From: Acinetobacter rudis
Lineage (GTDB): Bacteria; Pseudomonadota; Gammaproteobacteria; Pseudomonadales; Moraxellaceae
Length of the DNA stretch: 64,000 nt
NCBI RefSeq assembly: GCF_031157835.1
Contig: NZ_JAVIDR010000020.1
Coordinates: forward strand, 1-64,000
Reading direction: 5' to 3'
Shown here: one piece after another, positions 8,659 through 18,530 of the stretch
Layout: every line of letters begins with the position of its first letter
Numbering within the stretch: the stretch's first letter is position 1
Made by a program: the position numbers and the translations under genes
The notes under the pieces: generated by a model
The model's database searches: none
Told to the model about the DNA's origin: nothing
Seen by the model: only the letters and a program-made list of their open reading frames with translations

Positions 8659-9558
8659 TTAACGACGTTTTCCAGAGAGTCTATACCAAGTATCTTCTCG
8701 TTGAGCACGATCTGTGACATCAAAGAAAGTTTGATAAGTCTGGCTAACATCTTCTACTTGTTCTTCAATAATTCCAGCTAGAGCAAATTCTGCTTGTGGT
8801 TTAGTCAAAGCTGCGAACTCTTCGACAAGTGACATTAATGGCCCTGCTAAAATATTGGCAACCAAGATGTCGGCTTGTTGCGGCTTGAATGTTTGTTCAA
8901 AGGCTTCAGGTAAATCTACATATAGACGATCTAATACGCCATTAAGTTCTGCATTTTGTTTGGTTGCCAAAACAGCTTGAGGGTCAATATCAGTGGCATA
9001 AACTTTTTTTGCACCCAACAAAAGCGCAGCTACAGCTAAAATTCCTGATCCACATCCGTAATCAATAACGATTTTATCTTTTAAATCGGTTTTACCTAAC
9101 CATTGTAAACATAAAAAAGTACTAGCATGATTGCCTGTACCAAATGCAAGACCTGGATCTAGTTTAAGATTGACAGCTTCTGGGTTTGGAGCCGCTAACC
9201 ATTCTGGTACAATCCAAAAATTTTCATCAATTTGAATAGGCTCATAGTAGTCCATCCATGAGCGTTCCCACACTTGGTCTTCTAAAAATTCACTTTGTAA
9301 TGGTGCGTCAGGTAATTGGGTTTTAATAAAAGTCTCAAGTGCAGCTACATCTAGACTTTCACCTTCTTCTTCAGCATAAATGCCGGTTACAATGACTTTA
9401 TTCCATAAAGGTGTTTCGCCTGGTAAGGGTTCTAATAAGTCTTGATTTTCCGCATCATCTAAAGTCACACTGACAGCACCAAGTGAACTTAATAATGTTT
9501 CAGTATAATCAACTTGAGCTTGTTCAACTGTAATATGAATTTGTAACCACTTCACCAT
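8659..9558 (-). CDS. prmA: Ribosomal protein L11 methyltransferase
   Basis: PrmA trimethylates lysines and the N-terminus of ribosomal protein L11 using S-adenosylmethionine. The 299-residue product has the small N-terminal substrate-recognition domain ([15 protein letters not shown]), a linker with [14 protein letters not shown] near 94-107, and the methyltransferase domain with motif [16 protein letters not shown] near 166-180, the acidic ATDIDPQAV near 189-197, and the NPPY-like post-I element VANILAGPL near 235. Length fits E. coli PrmA (293). It faces mnmG across a 228-base divergent spacer. Confidence 0.95.
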   Translation of the reverse strand: MVKWLQIHITVEQAQVDYTETLLSSLGAVSVTLDDAENQDLLEPLPGETPLWNKVIVTGIYAEEEGESLDVAALETFIKTQLPDAPLQSEFLEDQVWERSWMDYYEPIQIDENFWIVPEWLAAPNPEAVNLKLDPGLAFGTGNHASTFLCLQWLGKTDLKDKIVIDYGCGSGILAVAALLLGAKKVYATDIDPQAVLATKQNAELNGVLDRLYVDLPEAFEQTFKPQQADILVANILAGPLMSLVEEFAALTKPQAEFALAGIIEEQVEDVSQTYQTFFDVTDRAQREDTWYRLSGKRR

Positions 9559-9745
9559 GAAAACCTAAATAATTCGCGAAAAAGACATTGTAACTAAAAT
9601 AATGTCAAGATGTGCAGATTGAAAATAAAAAGCTGTATAGCATAAGAATATTACTTATTAATATAGAGTTGGAAGTAAATAATGTGCTTTAAAACAAAGT
9701 CATGCAATTAATTTTACCGATCGGCTCTACATCATTTTAAAGATT

Positions 9746-9754
9746 TGCTATAAT
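9746..9754 (+). promoter_or_regulatory. Extended -10 element for mnmG
   Basis: TGCTATAAT is a full extended -10 consensus (TGnTATAAT) 33 bases before the mnmG ATG. No good -35 hexamer is seen at the right distance, as is common for extended -10 promoters. The predicted transcript would carry a leader of only about 25 bases with no purine-rich ribosome-binding site. Confidence 0.6.
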
Positions 9755-9786
9755 TTTCCGTCTTTTCTTTTTTGTCACATACTACT

Positions 9787-11676
9787 ATGTTTTATCCTAA
9801 AGTTTACGATGTCATTGTTATTGGTGGCGGTCACGCGGGTACAGAGGCTGCCCTTGCAGCTGCACGCATGGGACGACAGACCTTACTTCTGACGCACAAT
9901 ATCGAGACTTTGGGGCAAATGAGTTGTAACCCCGCAATTGGTGGTATTGGTAAGTCTCATCTTGTAAGAGAAATTGATGCACTTGGTGGTGCAATGGCAC
10001 TTGCAGCAGATAAAGGTGGGATACAATTTCGCATTTTAAACTCGCGTAAAGGTGCGGCTGTTCGAGCAACTCGTGCACAGGCCGATCGGATACGCTATAA
10101 AGCTGCCATTCGCCATACACTAGAAAATCAAGAAAATCTTGATATTTTTCAACAAGCAGCTGACGATCTCATTGTTGAGGGTGACACTGTTAAAGGGGTG
10201 GTCACTCAGATGGGCATCCGTTTTGACTGCAAAACGGTTGTTTTAACAACAGGAACATTCCTAGGCGGAATTATTCATGTTGGTTTAGAAAAATCTCAGG
10301 GTGGACGAGCAGGCGATCCGCCTTCTATTGCTTTGGCAGATCGTTTACGTGAACTAAAACTTCCAGTAGGACGTTTGAAAACTGGTACTCCTCCACGTAT
10401 TGATGCGCGTTCTGTTGATTTTTCTGTAATGACTCCACAGCCTGGTGATTTTCCATCACCAACAATGTCATTTATGGGCGATGTGTCAATGCATCCCGAA
10501 CAAGTCAATTGTTATATTACACATACGAATGAACGTACTCATGAAATTATTCGTGGAGGCTTGGATCGTTCACCTATGTATACTGGTGTAATTGAAGGCG
10601 TTGGTCCACGTTATTGTCCATCTATTGAAGATAAAATTCATCGTTTTGCAGATAAAGAGTCTCATCAAGTCTTTTTAGAGCCAGAAGGGCTAGACACGCA
10701 TGAGTTATATCCAAATGGAATTTCGACTTCTTTACCATTTGATGTGCAATTTGAACTGGTTCGTTCAATTCGTGGTATGGAAAATGCGCATATTCTTCGT
10801 CCAGGCTATGCAATTGAATACGATTATTTTAACCCTCAGGCATTAAAGTTTACATTAGAGACTAAGGCCATTCAGAACTTGTATTTTGCTGGTCAAATAA
10901 ATGGCACTACAGGATATGAAGAAGCTGGTGCACAAGGTTTGCTCGCAGGTCTTAATGCAGCACGTCGTGCTTGGGATCAAGAACAATGGACACCTAAGCG
11001 TGATGAAGCTTATATGGGTGTTCTTGTTGATGATCTAATTACTTTAGGAACTAAAGAACCGTATCGTATGTTTACCTCACGTGCAGAATATCGTCTTATG
11101 TTGCGTGAAGATAATGCCGATCAACGTTTAACTTCAATTGGCCGTGAACTTGGTTTGGTTGATGATGCACGTTGGGCTGCGTATAGTGAAAAAATGGAAG
11201 CTGTAGAACGTGAGACTGGTCGTCTTCAGCATTTGTGGGCTGCACCGAACAATCCAATGGGTAAAAAATTCATTGAAATGACCGGTGCAGATTTAAGCAA
11301 AGAGTGTAGTGCGATTGATTTATTGAAACGTCCTAACATTAGTTTTGCTCAAATTGCAGAATTAACAGGCTCTGAAGTTTCAGCACAAGTTGGCGATCAA
11401 ATTGAAATTGCTGTGAAATATGAAGGTTATATCAACCGTCAACATGAAGATGTTGCACAGTTAAAACGTTTGGAAGAAACTAAAATTCCTGCTGATTTTA
11501 ATTATGATGTTGTATCTGGTTTATCTCGTGAGATTACGCAAAAGCTTAAAGGTGTTCTACCTGAAACACTTGCACAAGCTGGACGTATCCCTGGTGTAAC
11601 ACCAGCTGCAGTACAATTGATTATGATTACAATTCGTAAAAATGCACAGCAGAAAAAAATGGTACAAGCACTCTGA
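9787..11676 (+). CDS. mnmG: tRNA uridine-5-carboxymethylaminomethyl modification enzyme MnmG (GidA)
   Basis: MnmG is the FAD-dependent partner of MnmE; together they install the cmnm5 group on U34 of several tRNAs. The product is 629 residues, as in E. coli. It opens with the dinucleotide-binding motif [19 protein letters not shown], then [23 protein letters not shown], both hallmarks of the family. The second family signature [20 protein letters not shown] lies near residues 368-387. I chose the ATG at 9787; an in-frame TTG at 9772 would add five residues without a better ribosome-binding site. The gene is alone, ending at the terminator 11711-11735. Confidence 0.96.
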   Translation: MFYPKVYDVIVIGGGHAGTEAALAAARMGRQTLLLTHNIETLGQMSCNPAIGGIGKSHLVREIDALGGAMALAADKGGIQFRILNSRKGAAVRATRAQADRIRYKAAIRHTLENQENLDIFQQAADDLIVEGDTVKGVVTQMGIRFDCKTVVLTTGTFLGGIIHVGLEKSQGGRAGDPPSIALADRLRELKLPVGRLKTGTPPRIDARSVDFSVMTPQPGDFPSPTMSFMGDVSMHPEQVNCYITHTNERTHEIIRGGLDRSPMYTGVIEGVGPRYCPSIEDKIHRFADKESHQVFLEPEGLDTHELYPNGISTSLPFDVQFELVRSIRGMENAHILRPGYAIEYDYFNPQALKFTLETKAIQNLYFAGQINGTTGYEEAGAQGLLAGLNAARRAWDQEQWTPKRDEAYMGVLVDDLITLGTKEPYRMFTSRAEYRLMLREDNADQRLTSIGRELGLVDDARWAAYSEKMEAVERETGRLQHLWAAPNNPMGKKFIEMTGADLSKECSAIDLLKRPNISFAQIAELTGSEVSAQVGDQIEIAVKYEGYINRQHEDVAQLKRLEETKIPADFNYDVVSGLSREITQKLKGVLPETLAQAGRIPGVTPAAVQLIMITIRKNAQQKKMVQAL

Positions 11677-11710
11677 TTTTATTGATGTTTTGATCCACGT
11701 TTTGCAAAAA

Positions 11711-11735
11711 AGACCCTAATATGGGTCTTTTTTTA
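11711..11735. terminator. Bidirectional intrinsic terminator
   Basis: Stem AGACCC / GGGTCT with a 6-base loop, followed by T7 on the plus strand and preceded by an A6 run that serves the minus strand. It lies between convergent mnmG and the MarR gene. Confidence 0.85.
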
Positions 11736-11745
11736 TGGTTGCTTT

Positions 11746-12210
11746 TCAACGAGCAAGATTTTTAAAAATATGTTTTAAGTGTTCTGTCATTTTTTCAACT
11801 TGAAGTGGGGTTAGACCTTCAAAAGATTGTTCTAATACAATGGCCATTAAGTCATTAATTTTTTGAGTCATCTCTAAACCCGCATCAGTCAAATAAACAC
11901 GAGTAATACGTGCATCATTCTCACAAGAATAGGTCTCAACATAACCTTCATCTTTTAGGCGATAAACAATTTTGGTTGTAGTCGACATTTTTGAAACAAT
12001 AGATTCTGATAGTTCTGAAACACTGGCATGTGGTCTCGTTTCTAAAATAGTGAGTAGGCGACGGCGTGAATTATCCACACCATATTTTTTCAATGCTTGA
12101 TCAACATTGTGTATATATTGGGAATGTACCTGAGTAATCCAGTAAAATGGAAAATTATCAAAGCTGAAATTTTCTGTTGCTGGTAAAAATTTTGCGAATT
12201 TTTTGGTCAT
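11746..12210 (-). CDS. MarR-family transcriptional regulator
   Basis: The 154-residue product (from the ATG at 12210; a start at 12240 would add ten residues) has the MarR winged-helix pattern. There is an N-terminal dimerisation helix (WITQVHSQYIHNVDQALKK), then VSELSESIVSKMSTTTKIVYRLKDEG as recognition region at about 65-91, and a wing with ENDARITRVYLTDAGLEM near 98-115. Such proteins usually repress transport or stress genes and are released by small aromatic ligands. No obvious target operon lies next to it: the upstream region is a long gene-free stretch and downstream is convergent mnmG. Targets and ligand unknown. Confidence 0.88.
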   Translation of the reverse strand: MTKKFAKFLPATENFSFDNFPFYWITQVHSQYIHNVDQALKKYGVDNSRRRLLTILETRPHASVSELSESIVSKMSTTTKIVYRLKDEGYVETYSCENDARITRVYLTDAGLEMTQKINDLMAIVLEQSFEGLTPLQVEKMTEHLKHIFKNLAR

Positions 12211-12889
12211 CAATGGCGCCCTATTATTTTTAATAATCATCTGATTGAGATGATATTATTATTTGGATTAAAGCATTGCTTAGTAATATAAAAAATAAGC
12301 AAAAATAAATAGATATGTATAAAAAATCTTTTTGCTATATTTTTCTTAAAATTACGTAGCATGATTGCTGTGCTTTAGCCTAGTGTTTGGGAGACACTCA
12401 ATTTAAGTGATAAAACCAAATATAAGTGGGTTTAAAATAAGGTGCTCAAATGAGTAAAAATTCTTGTCTAGAGAAACATTAGCCTAAATTACAGTACAAT
12501 TGTTATTGTATAAATACTGCCAAAACTAAATTATTTTTGAATTGGACAGGACTACATTTTAGTGTAAAAAAAACTTTTTAAAATGTGGCCTTTGTTCATT
12601 GAGTGTTGGTCGAAATTGTCATAATGAGTTTATAACAATTTTATTCGAAAAATTATTTGATTAACCTTTGTAAAATCAGGAGTATAACTCAAGGTAATTC
12701 AAAAGTTTTTTTAGATAATAAATTTATTGAATACTGTAATTAAATATATCTAAAGTGATTTATCAGCCTATATAGATATTCATTTTCCAGCAGTTACTGT
12801 AATACACTGATTCATTGTAGAGTGGGGTGTATTAGTGAATACGCATTAAATGATTTTAACATCATGATTTTTAAGGATAATATATTTTG
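12211..12889. other. 680-base gene-free region
   Basis: This very AT-rich stretch lies between the divergent MarR gene and a small membrane-protein gene. I see no credible coding frame and no tRNA. Visible structure: a 16-base dyad TACAAT-TGTT-ATTGTA at 12495-12510 that contains the 8-base palindrome ACAATTGT, and an 8-bp inverted repeat TAATACAC (12800-12807) / GTGTATTA (12827-12834). The first resembles the AT-rich dyads bound by MarR proteins, but it is about 285 bases from the MarR start. Confidence 0.5.
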
Positions 12890-13348
12890 ATGTGGGATAA
12901 TCTTTCTTTAGCAGTACGACTATGTGTATTTTTTAGTGGGGTTTATCTATGGGTTGGCATGTTGACTGGTGTTTGGAAATATTGGCAAATTCAAAGATCA
13001 CCCCAAGCACGTGCTCATTACTATGTTGATGTTGCTCATAGAAGCAGCTTACTATATGCGCCTGCAACACTGATTTTAGGGGTATTGGCATTCTTTTCAG
13101 TTTGGTCAGATTGGCTAAACTTAATTTTTGTTGTAATGAACTTATTTTTCTTTAGTTTTTCTATTTTAAGTTATGTGGTGCATGGTTATTTACAAGATAC
13201 ACAAAACCAATTTAGAAAGCCGCATAAGCTTGGAAAACTTAATATTGCATCTTGGATGATGAAAATAGCCATGTGGGCATTAGTGATTGCGGAGTTAGGG
13301 GCGACAACCGCATTGTTGGTTGGGGCGGGTGTTTATTTGTTTGGATGA
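12890..13348 (+). CDS. Conserved small membrane protein, function unknown
   Basis: The 152-residue product is an integral membrane protein with about four hydrophobic helices (roughly residues 8-28, 54-74, 78-100 and 128-150) separated by short basic loops such as KPHKLGK. I do not recognise a named family; the pattern resembles uncharacterised Acinetobacter membrane proteins. The ATG at 12890 follows AAGGATA at a fair distance, which decides it over the adjacent TTG. It stands alone after the long gene-free stretch and ends before a strong hairpin shared with the convergent gene at 13426-13662. Confidence 0.75.
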   Translation: MWDNLSLAVRLCVFFSGVYLWVGMLTGVWKYWQIQRSPQARAHYYVDVAHRSSLLYAPATLILGVLAFFSVWSDWLNLIFVVMNLFFFSFSILSYVVHGYLQDTQNQFRKPHKLGKLNIASWMMKIAMWALVIAELGATTALLVGAGVYLFG

Positions 13349-13397
13349 AACAGGGAAATTTTATGTTCAAGGAAGATTGGAAAGGAAGCTGACGTTT

Positions 13398-13426
13398 AAA
13401 GATGGATGACAAAGTCATCCATCTTT
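13398..13426. terminator. Bidirectional intrinsic terminator
   Basis: A 13-bp perfect stem (AAAGATGGATGAC at 13398-13410, GTCATCCATCTTT at 13414-13426) with an AAA loop lies between two convergent small membrane-protein genes. Its right edge touches the stop codon of the minus-strand gene. Confidence 0.85.
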
Positions 13427-13662
13427 TAGTCTACATCTTGGTGGCAGGGGCGGAAACGTTGGTCAATAATAGCCCACAGCACGAAGGCGAGTGACACAAC
13501 AATCGCATAGATAAAGTAAACTGGTTTAAGTTGGCCTTGAATGAGACCGTGTATGAACATAGTGACAATTAAGCCGATTGTAGTGCTTAAAAAGGTCATC
13601 ATATTCTGATTTGTCTTCAACGAATTAATGAAGACTTGCTTGTTGAAATGTGTAGAAAACAT
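13426..13662 (-). CDS. Small membrane protein, function unknown
   Basis: The 78-residue product has two hydrophobic segments (about residues 20-40 and 46-66) and a basic, cysteine-containing C-terminus (RFRPCHQDVD). I do not recognise a family. The start at 13662 is supported by a strong AGGAGGG ribosome-binding site seven bases upstream; earlier in-frame starts (ATG at 13680, TTG at 13689) sit in front of or on top of that site. It converges with the 152-residue membrane protein gene. Confidence 0.7.
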   Translation of the reverse strand: MFSTHFNKQVFINSLKTNQNMMTFLSTTIGLIVTMFIHGLIQGQLKPVYFIYAIVVSLAFVLWAIIDQRFRPCHQDVD

Positions 13663-14071
13663 CTCCATCCCTCCTGTCATACGCGACAAACACTCGTGTT
13701 GTTTTAGTCTGTTAAGGGACTATTTGTACATGGATTAAAAAGAAAATGCAAGTTTGCGATCAGATTATTGTTAAGCTTTTATGACAAATTTACATTAAAT
13801 GAGATTTTTTTTATGGATATAAAACAATAAGCTAAGTTTTGAATTTTATTAACATTATGAAAAATAACACTATTTTAAATTTAGTGTTGAAAATTTGAAT
13901 CCCGAGTGTAACAGTAAATTAAATTTTGTTTTAAACAATAACGATAAAAGACAATATGTTTTAAAGCCAATAAACGTGTACTTGGGTAAAGTACAACGAA
14001 TATTGCGATACTCTACTTAATTTGGGTAAAACTAAATCGAGCATATAACTTAAATAACTTGTTTTAATGTA
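13663..14071. other. Gene-free region upstream of the 78-residue protein
   Basis: About 410 very AT-rich bases before the end of brnQ, with no credible coding frame. One inverted repeat, AACACTA (13866-13872) / TAGTGTT (13882-13888), is visible. No T-rich terminator for brnQ is obvious. Confidence 0.5.
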
Positions 14072-15379
14072 TTAGGCAGTATGGGTAGGACCTTTTACAC
14101 GATCGATAATTGTAAAAATGATGAGAAATATAAATGATGGGATCAGCCATGCAAGATTTTGCTCAGTGAGAGGTAAGTGATTGAGGAATTCAGGCAACAT
14201 ATCTTTAAATGGTGATACGCGGATTCCTTCAAAAATTCCAAATACAAAAGCAATAGCCGTTACGGGTTGAATAACTCGTTGCGGTTGATGAAATTTTTTG
14301 GAGAGAAAACTTAAGAGAATTACAACAATTGCTGGTGGGTAAATCGCACTTAATACAGGAACGGAGAAAGCAATTAGTTTAGTTAAACCTAAATTTGAAA
14401 TCACAAGTGAAAACAAAATAAAGATGAATACATAGGCTTTATAGGAAATACGAGTGATTTGAGAGAAGTAGTCTGCACAAGCACAAGTTAATCCAATGGC
14501 CGTAACCATACACGCTAAGAAAATCATAGCAGACAAGAAAAGTGCACCACGATCACCAAAAGCATGTTCAACATAGGCATGTAAAATGATTGCACCATTA
14601 CTTGCATTTGGAGCAACTTCATGACTTCCTAGGCCCAGTTTAAATAAGCTTAAATAAACTAGAGTTAATCCAATACCAGAGATAATCGCTGCAATAATTG
14701 AATATTTAATCACTAACTTATTATCTGTGACACCACGCGAATGTATGGCATGGATAATCACAATACCAAAGACTAAAGCGCCTAAAGTATCCATGGTTAA
14801 ATAACCACTTACAAAACCTTCAGAAACGGGAGAGTTTATGTAGTTATTAATTGCAGGAGGAACCATTTGGCTTGGAATTAAAAGTGCAGCAATTCCTAAA
14901 ATGAGCAACGATAGAATTTTAAGGGGAGCTAAAACGTTACCTATGGTATCGAGTAATTTATTTGGATAGAGTGAAACGATTGTAACTACAGCAAAATAAA
15001 TTAAGCTATAAATCAACATACTATGTTCATTGCCTTGCAAATATGAAGCAAAGCCAATTTCGTAGGAAACAGTCGCAGTCCGTGGAATAGCAAATAAAGG
15101 ACCGACAGAAAGATAACATACAATAGTTAGAATCAGACTAGCGATTTTACCCAATGGGGAACTCAAAATCGCAATAGAGCCTTGAGTACGTGAAAGTGCA
15201 ACAATTGTTAATACTGGGAGGCCGACGGCTGTAATCAGAAAACCAAAAGCAGCAAGCCAGACATGTTCACCAGCTTGTTGGGCAACAATGGGAGGGAAAA
15301 TGATATTTCCCGCACCAATAAATAATGCAAAGGTCATAAAGCCAAGAGCAAGGATATCTCTTGATTTGAGTGTGGTCAT
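14072..15379 (-). CDS. brnQ: Branched-chain amino acid transporter BrnQ (LIVCS family)
   Basis: BrnQ is a cation-coupled symporter for leucine, isoleucine and valine in the inner membrane. The 435-residue product has about twelve hydrophobic helices and the family-typical opening LALGFMTFALFIGAGNIIFPP with the unwound GAGN region, followed by LTIVALSR. A conserved TMDTLGALVFGIVIIHAI lies near residues 193-210. I chose the ATG at 15379, which gives the usual N-terminus; an upstream ATG at 15466 would add 29 residues of non-family sequence. The gene stands alone, divergent from the map-like gene. Confidence 0.92.
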   Translation of the reverse strand: MTTLKSRDILALGFMTFALFIGAGNIIFPPIVAQQAGEHVWLAAFGFLITAVGLPVLTIVALSRTQGSIAILSSPLGKIASLILTIVCYLSVGPLFAIPRTATVSYEIGFASYLQGNEHSMLIYSLIYFAVVTIVSLYPNKLLDTIGNVLAPLKILSLLILGIAALLIPSQMVPPAINNYINSPVSEGFVSGYLTMDTLGALVFGIVIIHAIHSRGVTDNKLVIKYSIIAAIISGIGLTLVYLSLFKLGLGSHEVAPNASNGAIILHAYVEHAFGDRGALFLSAMIFLACMVTAIGLTCACADYFSQITRISYKAYVFIFILFSLVISNLGLTKLIAFSVPVLSAIYPPAIVVILLSFLSKKFHQPQRVIQPVTAIAFVFGIFEGIRVSPFKDMLPEFLNHLPLTEQNLAWLIPSFIFLIIFTIIDRVKGPTHTA

Positions 15380-15624
15380 ACAACTGCGGAATATTACAAA
15401 AGCGTAGATTTTAGTAGAAATATGAATTGAAGTGTATTTTATTTTTTGAATCAGCTCTATAAGCAATCAATGCTATTGAATTGTATGAAAAACTATTTGT
15501 GAGGCATCGCAAATATTGAGCAATGAATTGAAGATGGTTGCTGTATAAGGATCGAGCAGGTGCTTAGACCTCGATTAAAGATATGGTGTAAGATAGTGAT
15601 AAATTTAAAATTGGGGTGAGATTG

Positions 15625-16419
15625 ATGCGAGTTTCGCAGATTAAAATTAACAGTTCGTATGATTTAGAGAAATTACGAGATTCGGGTCGTTTGGCTGCGA
15701 AGGTTTTACAGATGATCACACCATATGTGAAGCCAGGTGTAACGACGGAGTATCTGGATGATATCTGCAACGATTATATTGTTAATACCTTAAAGGTTAT
15801 TCCTGCGAATGTGGGTTATTCTGGCTATACGAAAACGACCTGTATTTCTCCTAACCATGTGGTTTGTCATGGTATTCCTTCAAGTCGGGTTATTTTAAAA
15901 GAAGGCGATATTATCAATATTGATGTCGCTATTATAAAAGACGGGTATTTTGGTGATACCAGTCGAATGTATTGTGTTGGTCAGGTTGATGCCGCTGCGA
16001 AAAAATTGATTGATACCACCTATTTAGCCATGCGAGCAGGCATCCATGCTGTTAAACCAAATGCAACTTTAGGTGATATTGGTTTTGCAATTCAAAGTTT
16101 GGCAGAGCAAGCTGGCTATAGCATAGTCAGAGAATATTGTGGACATGGCATTGGTCAGGTTTACCATGATCAACCCGATATTTTACATTTTGGCAAACCT
16201 GGCCATGGCACAGCGTTAAAGCCAGGGATGGTGTTTACCATTGAACCTATGGTGAATATGGGGAAAGCTCGAGTGAAGGAATTGGCTGATGGGTGGACGG
16301 TGGTTACATCGGATCGTTCGCTTTCTGCACAATGGGAACATATGATTGCAGTCACTGAGACAGGTTTTGAGTTGTTGACACCTTGGCCAGAAGGCACAGG
16401 AGAATATCCTGAGATTTAA
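15625..16419 (+). CDS. map: Type I methionine aminopeptidase
   Basis: This enzyme removes N-terminal methionine from new proteins, in the cytoplasm. The 264-residue product has the pita-bread fold metal ligands: Asp in NIDVAIIKDGYFGD (two aspartates), His in GHGIGQVYHD, Glu in TIEPMVNMG and Glu in QWEHMIAVTETG. The start at ATG 15625 follows GGGGTGAG; a GTG at 15616 is also in frame but lies in that site. The gene is not next to rpsB as the housekeeping map usually is, so it may be a second copy; the rest of the genome is needed to tell. It ends at a clear hairpin. Confidence 0.93.
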   Translation: MRVSQIKINSSYDLEKLRDSGRLAAKVLQMITPYVKPGVTTEYLDDICNDYIVNTLKVIPANVGYSGYTKTTCISPNHVVCHGIPSSRVILKEGDIINIDVAIIKDGYFGDTSRMYCVGQVDAAAKKLIDTTYLAMRAGIHAVKPNATLGDIGFAIQSLAEQAGYSIVREYCGHGIGQVYHDQPDILHFGKPGHGTALKPGMVFTIEPMVNMGKARVKELADGWTVVTSDRSLSAQWEHMIAVTETGFELLTPWPEGTGEYPEI

Positions 16420-16438
16420 GAAGATATTTTTGATTGCA

Positions 16439-16464
16439 AACAGCCCTGAGAAGGGCTGTTTATC
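16439..16464. terminator. Intrinsic terminator after map
   Basis: Stem AACAGCCCT / AGGGCTGTT with a 4-base loop, followed by TATCTTATTTTT. Placed between convergent map and the BenE-like gene. Confidence 0.7.
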
Positions 16465-16479
16465 TTATTTTTATAGCAA

Positions 16480-17646
16480 TTAACGTCGTTTAGTATAAAT
16501 CCAAGAGACAATACAGCCAAAGACTAGGCCCCAAAATGCCGAGCCAATACCCAAAAATTGCACACCAGACGCACTAAATAGGAAAGTCATCAAGGCTGCT
16601 TCACGTTGATCTACATCTGCAAAAGCAACCACAATATTATGTCCAATGGTGGCAAAGAGAGCGATACCAGCCAAAGTGACGATAAATAATGTTGGGAACG
16701 ATAAGAGTAAACTGGTTAATGTTGCTGCGAATAATCCCATGATGAGATAAAACACGCCACAACTCATGCCTGCAATATAACGTTTACTTGGATCATGATG
16801 TACCTGATCATCTAAACTAATGGCTGCACTGATTGCTGCAATATTGACACTAAAACAACCAAATGGAGCTAACAGTGTTTGAGCAACGCCAGTCCATCCG
16901 ATTAAGGGTTTAATATGAGGTTCATAACCATAGCTTTTAATAATAGCAATGCCGGGTAGATACTGTGAGGCCATATTAATCACTAAAAGTGGCAGAGCTA
17001 AACCAAGCAGTGCGGCAACGCTAAAATGGGGAGTGGTCCAAACAGGTTGGCTAATAGTCCAATTTAAATTAAGCGCAGGAATATGCATAAAAAAAGGACT
17101 GAGTACAAAGCTGGCTATAACGGTAATCACGATGCTATATCGAGGCCAAATACGTTTGGAGATAATATAACAAGCCAGTATGGCGAGAACAAAGCCAAAA
17201 CCATGTTGCAATTGTGCAAATACATCTATACCAAACTTGAGTAGTACACCTGCGAGCATAGCACTTGTTAGACTTTGTGGAATAAACGATAAGATTCGTT
17301 CAAAAATACCCAAATAGGCCAAGATAATGGTGAATAATCCACAAATGACAAAAGCACCTAAGGCCTCATTAAGACTATATCCACTACCACTGGCAATGAT
17401 GAGCGCAAGTCCTGCTGTTGACCATGAAGTAACAACAGGGTACTTAAATTTCCATGATAGCAATAAGGCACATAGACCAATACCTGTACCCAAAGCCCAA
17501 AACCATGAACTAATTTGTGCAGTATTAGCTCCCAAGTTTTGAGCGGCTTGAATGACAAGAACAGATGAAACACTAATGCCAACAAGAAAGGTAATAAAAC
17601 CAGCAAATACTGCAGTAATAGAAAAATCTTGGATAAGTTTATTCAT
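16480..17646 (-). CDS. BenE-family transporter (benzoate/H+ symporter type)
   Basis: The 388-residue product is a polytopic inner membrane protein with about eleven to twelve helices and belongs to the BenE family, part of the nucleobase/anion transporter fold. Conserved features include VGISVSSVLVIQAA near residues 22-35, SWSTAGLALIIASG near 74-87 and APFGCFSVNIAAISAAI near 255-271. The family was named for benzoate uptake, but no ben or cat catabolic genes are nearby, so the substrate cannot be inferred here. It stands alone, with a short spacer from the LeuE-like gene upstream. Confidence 0.85.
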   Translation of the reverse strand: MNKLIQDFSITAVFAGFITFLVGISVSSVLVIQAAQNLGANTAQISSWFWALGTGIGLCALLLSWKFKYPVVTSWSTAGLALIIASGSGYSLNEALGAFVICGLFTIILAYLGIFERILSFIPQSLTSAMLAGVLLKFGIDVFAQLQHGFGFVLAILACYIISKRIWPRYSIVITVIASFVLSPFFMHIPALNLNWTISQPVWTTPHFSVAALLGLALPLLVINMASQYLPGIAIIKSYGYEPHIKPLIGWTGVAQTLLAPFGCFSVNIAAISAAISLDDQVHHDPSKRYIAGMSCGVFYLIMGLFAATLTSLLLSFPTLFIVTLAGIALFATIGHNIVVAFADVDQREAALMTFLFSASGVQFLGIGSAFWGLVFGCIVSWIYTKRR

Positions 17647-17755
17647 GATCTAAAGCAAGTTAAAGGTGGATTGTTTTGCTAAAGATCATACCGATAACTA
17701 CTGTTGAGACCTAGTAATAATTTAGAAATATTCATCCATTTTGATGGTGATCATT

Positions 17756-18406
17756 TTAACTTAGGCTTGAGGTCGCAAGTTTAAAACCAAAAATACAAAA
17801 CGAAACGCCAACAAGGGTAATACCCGCTGCCGCAATTTTATAATAACGGTTGAAATAGTGAGCTAACTTGATTCCTGAAAAAATAAGCAGGGTTAAATAT
17901 GTCATGCTAAGACATTGTAATATTGTTGCCAGTATAGTGAAGCTAATTGCAGGATGTGGGTATGTTGGATCTACAAACTGAATAAAGAAAGATAGATAAA
18001 ATAAGATTGCTTTAGGATTTATTAAACTAATTGTTAATGCACTACGAAAAGGATGGAAGCTTTGTAATTCCTGACTTTTTTGCCCTTGTATATTTTGGGT
18101 TGAATTATTCCACGTTTTATATGCAGCAATACACAGTCGAATGCCTAAATACGACAAATAAGTTGCACCAACAACTTTAAGTAAGATGAAAATCCATGGA
18201 AAGGCTCTGAGTAAAGAGGCAGCACCAAGCACAGTAGCTAAAATTAGGATTAAATCACCTATGAATACGCCAAAAGCTGCTTGATATCCAGTTTTCACAC
18301 CAAAGCGAGAGGCTACTGACATCACATAAATCGAATTTGGTCCTGGCAAGATAATGATAAAAATTGCGCCAATGATATAGGTCCAAATATCGGTGATGCC
18401 GAACAT
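17756..18406 (-). CDS. LysE/RhtB-family amino acid exporter, LeuE-like
   Basis: This 216-residue inner membrane protein has about six hydrophobic helices and the RhtB signature LPGPNSIYVM near residues 20-29 with the following helix GYQAAFGVFIGDLILI. The middle NPKAILFYLSFFIQFVD near 128-144 closely resembles E. coli LeuE, which exports leucine and other neutral amino acids. I therefore call it LeuE-like; the real substrate is inferred from resemblance. It has its own spacer on both sides and no clear operon partner. Confidence 0.85.
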   Translation of the reverse strand: MFGITDIWTYIIGAIFIIILPGPNSIYVMSVASRFGVKTGYQAAFGVFIGDLILILATVLGAASLLRAFPWIFILLKVVGATYLSYLGIRLCIAAYKTWNNSTQNIQGQKSQELQSFHPFRSALTISLINPKAILFYLSFFIQFVDPTYPHPAISFTILATILQCLSMTYLTLLIFSGIKLAHYFNRYYKIAAAGITLVGVSFCIFGFKLATSSLS

Positions 18407-18530
18407 AAATGACTCGCAGGTGATGCTGACTATGAAAGTCTGACTTGCTATATAAGAAGGGAAGCATCATCCCGATACTGCAACACTTGTGGTTACAGCA
18501 TAGGATGAATTGGATGTATTATGCCTGATT

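Noticed and set aside
15564..15770. Minus-strand frame across the start of map
   Set aside because: It overlaps the conserved map coding sequence and has no family features.
16480..17646. Benzoate catabolic locus
   Set aside because: Only a BenE-family transporter is present; no ben, cat or regulator genes are nearby.
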